A stretch of DNA of 64,000 nt from contig NC_092314.1 in NCBI RefSeq assembly GCF_036785885.1, forward strand, positions 19,241,638 through 19,305,637. Reading direction: 5' to 3'. The translations under genes were made by a program, and so were the position numbers. Shown one piece after another: positions 20,558 to 32,741 of the stretch; the stretch's first letter is position 1, and each line of letters begins with the position of its first letter. A model generated the notes under the pieces. That model was not told where the DNA came from and did not search any database. It worked only from the letters and a program-made list of their open reading frames with translations. This stretch comes from Coffea arabica (lineage: Eukaryota; Streptophyta; Magnoliopsida; Gentianales; Rubiaceae).

Positions 20558-21607
20558 TCTTCGCTCAATGTTTAGGCGTACTTGCTCATGTAATTTCTTG
20601 ACAAAATCTGCTCATTTAGCACCATCTATGTTAATGTGCTCAGAAGAAAGTAAAGATGATAAGTCTAGCGGTGTTAAATGATTAAAACCATAGACTATTT
20701 CAAATGGTGAAAAATGAGTAGAACTATGCACCGTGCGATTGTATGCAAACTCAACATGGGGTAAACACTCTTCTCAAGTTCTAATGTTTTTTTTTTTAAT
20801 GATGACACGTAAGAATGTAGATAGTGTACGATTGACAACCTCAATTTGGCCATCAGTTTGTGGATGACTAGTAGTAGAAAATAGCAATTTGGTACCCAAT
20901 TTTTCCCACAAAGTTTTTCAAAAGTAACTCAAAAATTTGACATCCCTATCAGAGACAATTGTGCTAAGCATGCCATGCAATCTAATGATTTTTTTGAAAC
21001 CTAAATCAGCTATGTGTGATGTATCATCTGTTTTGTGATATGGTATAAAATGTGTCATTTTTTAAAATCTGCCAACAACAACAAAGATGCTATCATTTCC
21101 CCTCTTTGACTTAGGCAACCCTAAAACAAAATCCATGGAAATGTCGGTCCAAGATTCCTTAGGTACAGGTAAAAGACTATAAAGACCATAGGGTTGAAGT
21201 TTAGACTTAACTTTGTGGCAAGTGATGCATTTAGCCACCATTCGTTCCACATCTCACTTCATCCTTGGCCAATGGAAGTGCTCTTGAAGGATAGCTAAGG
21301 TTTTAGCCACACCAAAATGCCCCATCAAGCCACCTCCGTGTGCTTCCCTAACAAGTAAAGAGCGAATAGAGCAATTAGGTATACACAGTCGATTGAGGTA
21401 GAAAAGAAATCCATCAAGAATGTAGAATTTACCTTGAGTTACTGAACCACAAGAGTCATAAATACCTGAGAAATCTGAGTTATTAGTGTATAACTCTTTA
21501 ACTAATTCAAATCCTAACAACCTTGCATCAAATTGAGTGAGCAAAGAGTACCGGCGTGATAATGCATCAGCAACAACATTAGTTTTCCCCACTTTATACC
21601 TAATCAC
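20558..21607 (-). pseudogene. Integrase, zinc-binding and catalytic domains
   Basis: The start (21254-21607) holds the RNase H to integrase linker and the His half of the HHCC zinc finger ([17 protein letters not shown], then [11 protein letters not shown]). 21062-21250 gives the Cys half (CITCHK) and the first catalytic Asp in [18 protein letters not shown]. Between 20600 and 21060 the second Asp region (IVSDRD-like) and the Glu region ([15 protein letters not shown]) can be read only by changing frame over several stops. Functionally dead. The domain order matches chromoviruses. Confidence 0.85.
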
Positions 21608-21634
21608 ATAAGGGAAGGTTTCAATAAATGCAAT

Positions 21635-23239
21635 CTACCTAACATGACACTTATTCAATTTGTGTTGTGACTTAATGTGCTTAAGCGACTCATGGTCAGT
21701 GTGTATGACAAATTTCCTTGGTCTCAAGTAATGTTGCCAAGTTTCTAAAGTACGGATTAAGGAGTACAACTCCTTATCATAAGTGGAATAGTTCAAAGCT
21801 GTCCCATTGAGTTTTTCACTAAAGTATGCAATTGGTTTGCCTTTTTGCATTAGGATAGCTTCAATACGTACCCCAGATGCATCACACTCTATTTCAAACA
21901 TCTTGTCAAAGCATGGCAATGCAAGTAGTGGTGCGTGTGTGAGTTGATGTTTAAGCATTTGGAAAGCACGTTCTAAAGCATCGCCCCACAAAAATGGCTC
22001 ATTTTTCTTAATTACAGCAGTTAGAGATGCAACAATGGTACTAAAATCTTTAACAAATCGTCTATAAAAACTAGCAAGACCATGGAAGCTGCGTACCTCA
22101 CCTACCGTGTTTGAAGTAGGCCATTCTCGAATTGCTTTAACCTTCTCCTCATCCACTTTGATTCCCTGTTTACTCACAACAAAGTCTAAGAAGACAAGTT
22201 TATCAGTACAAAAGGAGCACTTCTTAAGGTTAGCATAGAGCTTTTCCCTTCGAAGTACATCAAGAACAAGCTTCATATGTTCAACATGCTCATCTAGGCT
22301 CCTACTATACATCAGGATGTCGTCAAAATATACAACTACAAATTTTTCAAGGAATGGATGAAGTACATGGTTCATCAATCTCATGAATGTACTAGGTGCA
22401 TTAGTTAGTCCAAATGGCATAACTAACCATTCGTACAAGCCATGTTTGGTTTTAAAGGCCGTTTTCCATTCATCCCCCTCTTTCATTCTAATTTGATGAT
22501 AACCGCTTTTTAGATCAATTTTAGTGAAAATCACGGCACCATATAGCTCATCTAACATATCATCAAGTCTAGGAATACGGTAACGATATTTTACCGTTAT
22601 TGCATTGATGGCCCTACAGTCAGTGCACATTCGCCAACTTCCATCTTTTTTAGGCACCAAGATGACGGGAACCGCACATAGGCTTAAGCTTTCTCGTGCC
22701 CATCCCTTTGTTAGAACCTCTTTGATTTGGCGTTGGAGCTCCTTTGTCTCATCTGGCCCCATTTTATAGGCTGGTCTGTTAGGAATTGGGGCACCTGGAA
22801 CCCAGTCAATTTGATGCTCAATTCTCCCTATTGGTGGTAGTCCATTTGGAATCTTATCGGGGAAGACATCCTCATAATCCTGCAAAAGAGAGACAATACT
22901 AGATGGTAGAGTGTTAGTAAGATCACTTGTAACAACCAACACCTCTTTGCACAAAAGTACAAAGATTGATGTATTAACACTCAAAGCTTTTGTTACTACA
23001 TTGGCTTTTATCAATAGATTTTGCCTTTTCTCTCTCTTTTTAATTTTGGCCGGCTCACCATATGTCTTTTTCCTTTCAATTTTCTCGGTCTTATCATTTT
23101 CTGTTGAGCTCTCGACTTTTTCTATTTTTTTCTTCTCATTCTTGAGCTCACTCAGCTTGATCAAGCTTTCTTGATCTTCACGAACTTGGATAGGAGTGAG
23201 TGGCACAAGCACAATCCTCTTCTCGCCTAATGCCATCAA
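21635..23239 (-). pseudogene. Reverse transcriptase and RNase H of the CRM-like element
   Basis: A 534-residue open frame. A Lys/Glu-rich linker comes first, then the [81 protein letters not shown], and the catalytic [12 protein letters not shown] (Y-F-D-D, intact). RNase H follows from about residue 440: [38 protein letters not shown], and a [12 protein letters not shown] end. This is the longest intact frame of the element, so RT and RNase H signatures are preserved although the flanking proteins are broken. Confidence 0.93.
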
Positions 23240-23790
23240 ATGTAACTCCCTTGTCGAATTGCCATGGTCTCACCAATAGTATGTGACATGCTTGCATAGG
23301 GACCACGTCGCATAACACCACGTCCTCATACTTTCTAATTCGGAAAGGTACTTGGACTTGCTTGGTCACACGAACATCCCCACTATCGTTCAACCATTGC
23401 AAATGATAAGCTGTTGGATGTCGTAGAGTGGGTAGTGCTAGTTTCTCCACCATCAAGGCACTAGCGACGTTAGCATAACTACCTCCATCTATGATCAAAC
23501 TACATACCTTGCCTTTGATATAGCAACGGGTGTAAAAAATGTTCTCCCTTTGTGCATGGTCGGCGGCTTTCACTTGGGTTGCTAAGGCTCGTCTGACAAC
23601 AAGTCCAACTCGTTCATCGACGGGCAATGCTTCCTCTTCTTCCTCAAGGGATGGCAACTCCTCCTTCTCATCTTCATCATCGGTGAGAAACTCACCATTG
23701 GGTAAGATGATCATAGTGCATTGGTTTGGACATTAGTTAGCAATATGCCCTCTGTCTTGACATTTGAAGCATCTAGTATTTCGATTTCGC
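23178..23790 (-). pseudogene. Gag zinc knuckle and protease
   Basis: Upstream (23739-23776) a CCHC knuckle reads CFKCQDRGHIAN, stop, CP, so the residue before the last Cys is a nonsense codon. In the same frame a 178-residue open frame follows: an acidic linker (DDEDEKEELPSLEEEEEALP), then the retropepsin core YIKGKVCSLIIDGGSYANVA, where the usual D-S/T-G catalytic triad is D-G-G, and LPTLRHPTAYHLQWLNDSGD. It ends in [19 protein letters not shown]. The altered triad would disable the protease. A shift then leads into the RT frame. Confidence 0.85.
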
Positions 23791-24739
23791 CCATGCTCGA
23801 CTCAATGGCAGTCTTTGGTATTGCCTTAGACTCCCACTTAGTCATATCCGGCCTCGGTCTTGAAGGGGTGGAATTACTCGACCCTTTATCCTCCTTCTTT
23901 GGTGGTGTAGTTCCAGGATAAGAGGGTGAAAAGTTGGAGTAACTCCGAATCGAACCCGTCCTTTTAATTCTCCTTTCAATCTTGATGGCCTTCTCCACCA
24001 AGTCCCCAAGTTCCACATAGTAGTGTAACTCCAATTGGTTAGCGATTTCGAGTCTTAGTCTGTTCAAGAAACGTGCCATTATTACTTTTCGATCCTCCAT
24101 GATGTCTGCCCGTAGCATGAGTATTTCCATTTCCTTGTGATAGTTCTCGACACTTCGTGCTCCTTGGTTGAGAGTTTGAAGCTTTTGATACAAGTCACGG
24201 TAGTAGTGGCTTGGTACGAAACGCTTCCTCATTGGTCGTCTTAGCTCCGTCCAAGTTTGTACGGTAGGTTCACAACTCTTCCTTCAACTAGTGGAGAGTT
24301 GATCCCACCACACAACGGCGTAGTTGGTGAATTCGACCAGGACCAACTTGACCTTTTGCTCATCCGAGTAAGTATTGCAGTCGAAAACAAGTTCAATCCG
24401 CTTCTCCCACTCTAAGTAGGCATTGGGGTCTGATCATCCTTGGAAGGGCGGAATTTTCATCTTTATACCCGGAATGTAGTCATTTGAAGGCCTAGCATCT
24501 CGCTTGGACCTACCTTGCTTATGCTCATAGTTGTTGTCCGAGTTAGAGTCGCTAAACTCATGTGCATAAGCCTTTCCACGGCTGCCTTTAGAGCTTCCAT
24601 GAAACAACTCTAAGCTGTCAATGCGTTGGTGCATTAGTTCAAGTTTTTGGTTCATTATACGTCCCAATTCGCTTTTGATTGCGTCTGTGAAAAGTTTACG
24701 ATCAAAAGTTTGGGAGCTTGCTCCCCCCTCGTTAGCCAT
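23711..24739 (-). pseudogene. Gag of the CRM-like element
   Basis: Likely start ATG at 24739 (MANEGGASSQTFDRKLFTDA), with 24778 as an in-frame alternative; the protein has a coiled helix (MNQKLELMHQRIDSLE) and an acidic/Ser-rich stretch. The frame breaks between 24434 and 24232, and the second part has the capsid-like core KRFVPSHYYRDLYQKLQTLN, then GARSVENYHKEMEILMLRAD and LNRLRLEIANQLELHYYVEL. The order and spacing match plant Ty3/Gypsy gag (Retrotrans_gag). The zinc knuckle is in another frame (see 23178-23790). Confidence 0.85.
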
Positions 24740-26198
24740 GGTGAAGTATAGGGTAAAAATAATAATGGAAAGAAGCAAAGTTTACCTCGCACACTTCTTC
24801 ATGTGTTTAATCTCACTCTCGTGTTTGAACACTCTAATGAACTCACCAAGGTGTTTTCAAGGCTTCTCGATCAACTCTTTGAAGAAGTTAGAACTCCCTC
24901 TAGTGTGGTTTGACTTACCAACCAAGGTCACAAGATTGTAGCACTTTGAATGAAAAAGAACAAAAGATGAAGGGGTTGACCACAACTCAATGAATGACTC
25001 AAAATTGAATTTTAAGGATCCTAGACAAAACTCTACCCGAAACTGAAATTTTGAGCTGCTGGTTGCTGCATTTCTGGTCAGTATTTTGGTAGGTAAATGG
25101 ACACTTAGAGGATTTAGAAAGACACTTAAAACTGACCTAATGATGCACGAAAATTTTCAGAATCAATGATTGGACAGAAATTCTCCAACAGTTGCAAAGA
25201 TGGAACTCGAATGGAAAAGAAATTTGTGTTGCGGTGGGACTGTTTTGGAACCCCAATGCTGACTTTTCCTCCTTAATCCTTTGGAAACAAGGATTAGTCT
25301 TCCTATCTGCTGGTTCCCATGAATTCTAAGGTCAAGATCAAGATTGGAACTGATACGGTTGTTTTTTGGGAACAACGCTGAAAAATTTGACTTGAACAGA
25401 TTGGAAAATTTGACTTTGAATAGGTTGGAAAATTTGACTTGAATAAGCTGAAAAAAATTTGACTCCAATATTTCGATAGTCAACTTTTATGAGGGCATTT
25501 ATCACAATCAATGGTCAAATTTGGAAGCTTTCAAGAGTCAAATTTCGTGGTTTAGGAAAGTTGGTTTTCATGGCTGAATGTTCTTCTTCATATCAATGGT
25601 CAATTCTGGAGGCTTTCAAGAGTCAAATTTTGTGGCTTAGGATGGCTGGCTTTCAAAAGTCCCAACTAAAGTTCCAAGAACTTCAAGATTGTGGTTTTAA
25701 ACAATCAAGAACTTCAAGAAACCTAAGTTTTGATCAAGACAGATTTCCAAAAATTTTGTAAGGTCAGCCAGCTATATTCTTCCTTTTTTTTTTTTTTTTG
25801 TATGTAAACAACAAGAAGACAAGGTAACAACTAGATAGGACTCTAAACCCCTTGCTACAAACTGATTTTTTTTGGATGAACAGTAAACTCAGATGATCAA
25901 ATAGAATAAAAGACTGGAATTAAATGGATATAACAGAATAGAAACAAGACACAAACACAAACAAAGAGTCAAGAATAAGACACAAAAAAAAGGTTGGACC
26001 AAATAAGTCTAACCACAACAATTAACAACAACTAGACGCAAGTTTATGACACGACAAATCTGAAAAAATAACGCAAGACCACGATACAACAAATCTGAAA
26101 ATTGCGGATAGCAAACTTAGAACATAAAAACAGAATTTTCGTCAACTTGACTCGAAAAGCAAATAAATAAAGGGATATAACGTGATACCTCTTAACTA
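24740..26198. other. Untranslated leader of the CRM-like element
   Basis: Long non-coding leader between the PBS and gag. It contains repeats: four imperfect copies of 'ggaaaatttgacttgaa' at 25378-25463, and a duplicated block of about 65 bp with 'tcaatggtcaa…gctttcaagagtcaaatt' at 25509-25555 and 25599-25645. Confidence 0.7.
25378..25655. repeat. Tandem repeats in the CRM-like leader
   Basis: Short unit (about 26 bp, aaaatttgactt core) repeated at 25378-25463, then a larger duplicated block with roughly 90-bp period at 25499-25655. Both lie between PBS and gag. Confidence 0.7.
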
Positions 26199-26211
26199 GC
26201 TCTGATTACCA
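26199..26211 (-). other. Primer-binding site, tRNA-Met type with one inserted base
   Basis: TGGTAATCAGAGC on the minus strand, two bases from the 5' LTR. It equals the common initiator tRNA-Met site TGGTATCAGAGC plus one A. Confidence 0.75.
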
Positions 26212-26213
26212 AC

Positions 26214-26933
26214 TGATACGAACGTCGCCAACCTTGTGACGAAACCCGTAAAAAATTAGCTTCAGGATCGACAAGAGGACACCAAGTTTGGAGCGGATGA
26301 CCTCAACTCGTTAATCACGTGGTTAACGAACCTTGGTATAATGGTAGAAGACGCCATAACCTAGTGCGATTCTAGATTAATAAGTCACGAACACCTAGAG
26401 AAATTCTAAGGTATTCAAGAAATCTTGGAGAAACCAAGAAAATTCTCAAATTCTGATTTATTGATTGAATGTCTAAAACCGTTGGAAGTGTGGGCTATTT
26501 ATAGCCTTACATAGAGATGAAAAACTAAATAATGTGGAACTAGTTTAGAATTGTGGGTTTGACTAAGATTAAGAATTATAGGTTTGACTATTTCCATAAG
26601 ACTAAGAATTGTAGACTTGACTGAACCTTATGAGATCATCCCTTAGGTAAATAAAGCAAGACTATGGACCATTAAACCCTTATTACAATGACTTAATTAA
26701 AATAGCAAATGTGACTAGAGAAGGGTCACACATGGTTCTCTTTGACGTGCACCACATGGATGACCTTCATTCCTTCATGCTCAAGTCTTTCAATGACCTT
26801 GGGGACAATTTCTTGGCCTTGTATGTCACGAACAAGCCCTTGGAATTCTTCCCTCATCTTCTTAGCTCGTGCTCGAGTCACGGGTCCGAGAGAAACTCGA
26901 ATAGTTCGCAATGGTGTCTCTTGGTTCATATCA
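26214..26933 (-). repeat. 5' LTR of the CRM-like element (720 bp)
   Basis: Direct repeat of 19544-20262, flanked on the right by the catcc target duplication. A TATA-like CTATAAATAG at 26495-26504 is the presumed promoter. Confidence 0.95.
26495..26504 (-). promoter_or_regulatory. TATA box of the CRM-like 5' LTR
   Basis: CTATAAATAG on the minus strand within the palindrome ggctatttatagcc; conserved in both LTRs. Confidence 0.55.
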
Positions 26934-28065
26934 CATCCTGGTTCTGCTATGAATTGTTTCATTGACAGGTAGTGCCAAGTTCATGCATTTCCATATAAAC
27001 AGCTTCAATTTGTGCTTGACCTTGAATTTCCACAGATGTTTCCATAGCTTCTTTTTCTCCCAGCTTGTCTCCTCTCCTGTTGCCTCTCTCTGTTGTTGTT
27101 GAGTACATCTTTGCCTGTTAATTTCTTTATATGCAAAAGTTACTGTGTATTGGCCGTTCCATTGTATAGCCAAAAAAGGCAATCCTCCCTGTTTGTCTAG
27201 ATGATTGGGATTCTCGGGATCCTCTTTACCTTTTCTTCCTTAAACAATTTAAAGAATAGTGGCCTTTTCCGTTTGAAGTTGTGAATCAGGTCCTTTACTT
27301 TTTAAACTCTGCATTCATGAGGTTTAATTGATCTCGGCTTCCCTTGTGGATTCTCAGGTAGCCAGTTATCCTCCCACACCCTTGTACTTTTACCATTCCC
27401 AATGTTCTTTCTGGTTCCTTTTTCCACCATCTCCCTTACTCCCATTCGGCTTCACCAAATCCAAGAAGCATTTTGTGGTACTTTGCATCTGAAAATGGAT
27501 TCTTTGTGGTAGAACTTGGGTTTTAAGATTTTTCCATTGTCACTAATTTCCACACTTGTTTCCCCAGCATAGCTCTGTGTTAATCTTTGCCATGAGCGTC
27601 AATTAACTTTCTTTTTCCCATTTCCTCTCCCCACCAGAAGTTAGACATCATAGAGCTCAAATCCTTGCACAATCTGACTAGCAGCTTAAAGCATGACATG
27701 CATGACATAGCATATGCAGGGAGTGCCATTGTCACTGCTTTGGGAAGCACTTCTTTTCCTGCAGCACTAAGCAGTTTGTTCTTTTATTGTTTCAGCCTCC
27801 TTTTACAATTGTCTCTAATGAAGCCACAAATCTGTTGTTTGGTCCTTGTGATCACCATTGGTAACTCCAAGTATTTACCCTGAGACACAACCTGGATATT
27901 CTCAAAATTCTGGCAAATCTCCTTCTGTGCTGTCTGTGTTACATTTTTACTGAAAAACACTGAGGATTTTGCTAGATTTATCATCTGTCCAGATCCTATC
28001 TCACACTTAGAATCTCTTTCAACTCAGATGCTTCCTTAGGGTCTGCCTGGCTGAAAATCAGTGAT
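26934..28065 (-). mobile_element. LINE, 5'-truncated part (RT C-terminus to zinc-binding region)
   Basis: From about 28065 the minus strand reads LIFSQADPKEASELKEIL, the end of the LINE reverse-transcriptase palm after the F-A-D-D box, then INLAKSSVFFSKN, the classical motif of plant LINE RTs. YLELPMVITRTKQQ and the thumb follow in 27200-27900, and then WNGQYTVTFAYKEI and KVKHKLKLFIWKCMNLALPV, the entry to the zinc-binding tail. The frame ends at the Ty3 insertion and resumes at 19543. The sharp start at the palm is 5' truncation on insertion, usual for LINEs. It sits in a kinase-pseudogene intron. Confidence 0.85.
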
Positions 28066-28232
28066 TAAAACCACCAACATATTAATGTGATAATAGGTTT
28101 TACTTTGAATTCGACTACAAGGTAATAGATGATGCAGGCTCCCCTCGAAGTAGAAACAAATTCATATCATAGAAAGAAAATTCAAACGTGGCATTTACAG
28201 AAGAGATAGAAAGACAAAGGAGTAAAAGGGCA

Positions 28233-28770
28233 TTATGTTGGTACATGATAACAAAATGTTCCAAGAACTCGAGTGGAATGAAGATGAGTCAGCCATGTCA
28301 GCAGCCTGATTGGAAAGGTTAAAATCTGGAACCTTTGCTCCATAATCTTCGAACACAACCATATTGCTGGATCTGATACTCCGTGAATTATAGCAGGTAG
28401 AACTTTCTCATGCAAATATTCAAGTCCTCTGGCAACATGAACAGTGATTCTTGGACCTATAGTACAGCTGAGTACTGATCCCTTCGAAGTTTGCCCCCTT
28501 ACCATCCTGTAAGCACAAATACAATTCAAGAAACATCTTCAAACCATTCATGGTTTCAAAAGATGACTTTGACTCAAATCAAACTGAACAACGCATTCAC
28601 TAGATGATGTATCAATTTTCTTAGAATGCAGTATGTCACACAACGATCCCATGGTTGCAAAGTCATAAGCTACCACACAAAGATTCACTTGTACACAGTA
28701 ACCAAGCAGCTCCACAAGATTCTCAAGCTTTAGCCATAAGGCATACAAACCTTTAAAAGGCACAACCTAC
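28233..28770 (-). pseudogene. PTI1-like kinase pseudogene, middle exons
   Basis: The first half (28548-28763) gives [39 protein letters not shown], i.e. subdomains III-V of PTI1-like kinases ([16 protein letters not shown]-x-D-I-L-H). After a frame break, 28233-28529 gives VHVARGLEYLHEKVLPAIIH. The catalytic H-R-D loop is then lost by a frameshift: the other frame continues RSSNMVVFEDYGAK and DFNLSNQAADMA (this subfamily normally has DFD/DFN-LSNQ in place of DFG). The first frame resumes at LHSTRVLGTFCYHVP. Introns are retained, so it is a non-processed pseudogene. Confidence 0.85.
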
Positions 28771-28866
28771 CATTTAGTTGCCTTGAGAAAAGATATGGCA
28801 GCATGAAAGGATAAAGAATTGCATACACGGGTACGTGATATCAGCACTGAATTGCTTGACACTTAC

Positions 28867-29095
28867 CTGTGTCAAGAACTCAAAGTTTGATTTTGGCTCA
28901 GATGACACATCAAGCATTTTTGCAGTCTCAGCTTAACCACTTTCCAGGTTGAATGGTACTCTTCCATAAGACTGTTCACCAGTTAAAAGCCTTTGCCAGA
29001 AATTACGCGTCTTTTCTTTCAACTCATCCAGAGATGAAGCAGGCATTTCAATAGGTGCAATTGCCTTTTGCTGTGACATGACAGGAGCTGATACC
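28867..29095 (-). pseudogene. PTI1-like kinase pseudogene, P-loop exon
   Basis: The minus strand reads APIEMPASSLDELKEKTRNF, then GEQSYGRVPFNLESG, a TAA stop at 28933-28935, AETAKMLDVSSEPKSNFEFLTQ, and an exact donor (CAG/GTAAGT, exon edge 28867). This is the N-lobe of a PTI1-like kinase: D-E-L-K-x-x-T-x-N-F, glycine loop G-x-x-S-Y-G-R-V and the region of the ATP-binding Lys (normally A-I-K-K-L-D, here A-K-M-L-D). The stop replaces the Gln usual in the family at S-G-Q-A. These kinases act downstream of AGC/OXI1 kinases in defence and ROS signalling, but this copy cannot make an active protein. Confidence 0.85.
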
Positions 29096-32000
29096 TTGAA
29101 TCACTTTGGTGCGAGAGAAGCCCAAAGGAAAGTATGTTAGAAACAATGCCCCACTGACAGAAGTCTAACTAGAAAAGTGATCTTACCGTACTTCAATCTA
29201 GTAAAACTGGTAGTAAACTCAAAGTTCTCCTGTAATTGGTGCACCCTTCTTAGTTTATTGAAATTGACCTAATCCAAAAGAGTGGAAAAGGAGGATAAAA
29301 TTACTACAAGTGCTTGCGTTTTAGCCGATACTCTATAAATAGACTTAAAATATACCACACAACTGGATATAACTTGACGTATGGATCCAAAAGAATCTAA
29401 CTCCCTCAAAATTTTTGGCTAACATTTGCAAGTAATGCATACAAATCACATCAACATTAGAGTACCGTGCAATGTATAGCATATTAGAAGTGAGACATTC
29501 AATTCTCTACAGACAAGCAATTTACAAAGTATACACTCCTTAAAGCAACAGACTAAACAAAGCATACAAAAACATTGAGGGACTGGTCCACTTTGACCAA
29601 CCAAATTCATGACAAATGTGAATCAAAAGTTAAACTTCTTGGGAGGAGCTTTTCCTTTCAAATAAACTAATATCTCATATCACATTCTCATCTGCTATAT
29701 AATTCGTGAAAATACTCATTGCCAAATAGCAATAGCAACACCAATCTGTTTTCTGTTACAACGTCATAAAAAAAATCCCTCTACAAGTAACTTCAGGACA
29801 AACTAAAAGTAGATAAAACATGGCAAAACAACCAGTGTGGAGGGAATCAAAGACACAATATTCACATGTAATAGATATAGGCATCCTTCATATCTTTAGC
29901 CATCTTCAATCTTTGTGCTGGAAGAATGCCCACAGTATCAAACAATCAATGCACCAAGGAAGCACCATACATCAGAAGCAAAAAGAGGCTTAAAATGTAG
30001 AAAGACAAAATAGTTTACCCAATCTTCTGGAACAAAAGCCATAAGAAATCCATTGCAAACACCTAGTATCATTACGTCCCTAAAGCTGTAATATTTCACC
30101 AGCCTAGATAGAACTTACTTATCAGTCCATTAGAAGGAAGAATAGTAGGGAGTCACTTCAAGGGGAGCTGTGAAGAAGTTCCAACGAACAAAACACAACC
30201 ATGAGCAAACGGCCAACAGCAGAAAACAATATCTGTCATGTTAAAACTGCATAAGAGAGAATCATAAGAACATACAGTCAGCATGATTCTTTGAGCTTTT
30301 AAAGGGCTCATGCTCATTTGATGATAGGACTACTCAACTCGACAGGTACGGTAAAGCCATCCATGCATCCTAGTTCTCTTCCTCAGATAAATATCACCAT
30401 CAGCAGTTCTATTTTCCAGATGTACAAAGTAACCAGGAGGACAAGCATATGCATGAAATTGGCAGTCACTTCATGTATCTACCACCATCACCAGATAGAC
30501 CATATACAATCATTTCAAATGTGGGTTTGTAACATCAATACATATTGCCAAGGTTCTCTTATAGTTTGTATGGGATGCCGAGCTGACAATCAATGACAGA
30601 TGCATAAGCTTAAATCCAAATCAAGAGGTTAATCAGAGGGAAAACATTTCATCTTTCAAATATATTGCAACACCATTCTGTATCCCTCTAATAATAAGAC
30701 ATGATGAAACTTATATTGACGGAAAATTCAATTGAAAACTGTAAAAACTAAACGAGTGAAAGCCGCTTTCTGCATCCAATCCACTAAAAAACAAATTAAT
30801 TGCACTATGAGCACTTCAAAAATTTGAACCAAAAAGCACAAACAAATGCCTTCAGAAACATATTTGGCTCAGACACCTGCGTATTTTTATGCATCAAAAG
30901 CAGACCAAAGTCACAATTTGACACTGATGCATAATCCTCCTCAATTGATCACAGGTTTCTACAAATATACACCCTTACAAAGTTAAAATACACGCACAGC
31001 TATGGAATCATATCATTGAATAAAACCTTATAAAACTATTTCTGGGCTATAATCAATTTAAACACAGGATCCAATTTCATATCCTTTTCTGCAAAAAAAA
31101 AAGCATAGCATTATCTTTTCAAAAATGCCAATTTACAGTTCCCAAATGCACAAGTTTTCATGGTTATTCATATTTATATCTCTGCATCATCAAAGGAAGT
31201 GGTACTGTACAAAAATAAACAATAGATAAATAAAGAAAACAAAGAAAGAACATGTCAGAGGACTTCTATCCCAGGATCCAGCCAGAAAGATGATAAGAAT
31301 GAGTGCCAAGAATAAGACTTAAACACCTACCAGACTTAAACACCTGCTTCATTTAAGACTTAAACACCTACTAGACAGCAGGAAGTAAGGGAGCTTTATA
31401 GCAACCAACAGTTGATGTACATAGACTATGTATATTCCGACTAAATGAAATGGCCAAAATGCAACCAGCTGAAATATCATACCAGCAAGATGAGAGAATG
31501 GTCACGATATACAGGCATATCAGCCAAGAGAGAAAACAAATGGCAATAATGTCCACAAAAGCAAATCAAAACTGCCACAAAACAGAGAATCCATATGAAA
31601 GGCAAACTTTGGTTGTGCCAGATTTCCATATAAGACAGGTGAACAAGGAAGGAGGCCACTTCAGATGTTATAGTAGGATATAGGTGGATAAAAGGACGAA
31701 TTTACCACTCACACATCGTACAATGCAAGGCATTCCTATGAATGAGCTTTATCGGAAAGATAAAATACCAACCATTCAAAGTACCACCATCCATACTGTT
31801 TAAAAACTAACACTGATACTGATAATTGAAATCCATGTTGACTTTACATGCAAACCAGGTTAGACAGATCTGCCATCCCCAAGAGTAGGCTTTCAAAGGA
31901 CAAAAACCGAGAATTCATATTTTCCCATTTGAGTTTTACTTGTATGCTTATTGATCAGTGAAAAAGTTCATGTTTCCATCTGAAAGAACTGTAACTGAAG

Positions 32001-32741
32001 CAATGATGCAGCAGCATCTAACTCAGAAGTAAAAGGTCACAGTTCAAGTGGTGAATTGATATTTGCTTCTAAAATAAAAGGTTGAGATTTAATCACGATT
32101 CCCTTAAAAAGAAAATAAGAAAAAAGAAAACAAATGCTATCCAAACGAAATCTTGTCGAGGAATAAAAATAACAAGTTCTCTGGATAATCTTTGCACTAA
32201 CTTTGTACATTCATGGCCTGCACTCTAACTACCAAAAGATTGATCAACGCAAGTGTATACCACAAGGTATAATCAAAACATAGATACAGCGATTTTGTCT
32301 TTTTCCCAATTTATATACTTCCTTCCTAAGATTGCTCTCCAGCAGCAAGTCATAGGAGAAACTGAAGGTTGGGAACTCACTAGCAAACATACTTAAGCCA
32401 TCATAAAATAATAAAATCTAATCCAAAATAGCCAAATTCCAATGGCACTCTTCTACACAGTATCCTTGGACTTTACAGTCCATAACAAGTACCAAATTAT
32501 GTAATGCATTCTTATTAAACAAGTGCAAAGTAAAATGCTTGTATTCTTTTGTCTAAAACAAGTTGATTATAGTCATTAGAAATAAAAACTATGAGGCTTT
32601 CTTGTTTGTAGTAACTTCTACTTCTACTAAACCATATTATGAAAAGATACTTTCACAACAGAAGTGAAAGCCTCATGTTTTTTTCTAGTCAAGTAGGTAA
32701 AATAGAAATTCACCAAAGGCAAGGAAACAGTGGCATTACAA
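29096..32741. other. Non-coding stretch upstream of the kinase pseudogene
   Basis: No exon I can support, although the first exon(s) of the kinase should lie here. A small repeat 'gacttaaacacct' occurs three times at 31316-31375. Composition is more even than the transposon blocks, which suggests old introns or UTR sequence. Confidence 0.4.

Larger units (their letters stand above)
19544..26933 (-). mobile_element. Ty3/Gypsy chromovirus, CRM-like, complete but mutated (7390 bp)
   Basis: Both LTRs, a 5-bp target duplication (catcc at 19539-19543 and 26934-26938), PBS, PPT and gag-pol in the order gag, protease, RT, RNase H, integrase are present on the minus strand. The polyprotein tail continues into the 3' LTR, and its last part resembles the CR motif (RAR.KKM type) of centromeric CRM retrotransposons. 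That, the Met-type PBS and the lack of a classical chromodomain point to the CRM/Reina side of chromoviruses. Frameshifts and stops in gag, protease, integrase and tail show it cannot move itself. The first 125 bp of the two LTRs differ at eight sites, all transitions, fitting deamination of methylated cytosines after insertion. Confidence 0.93.
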
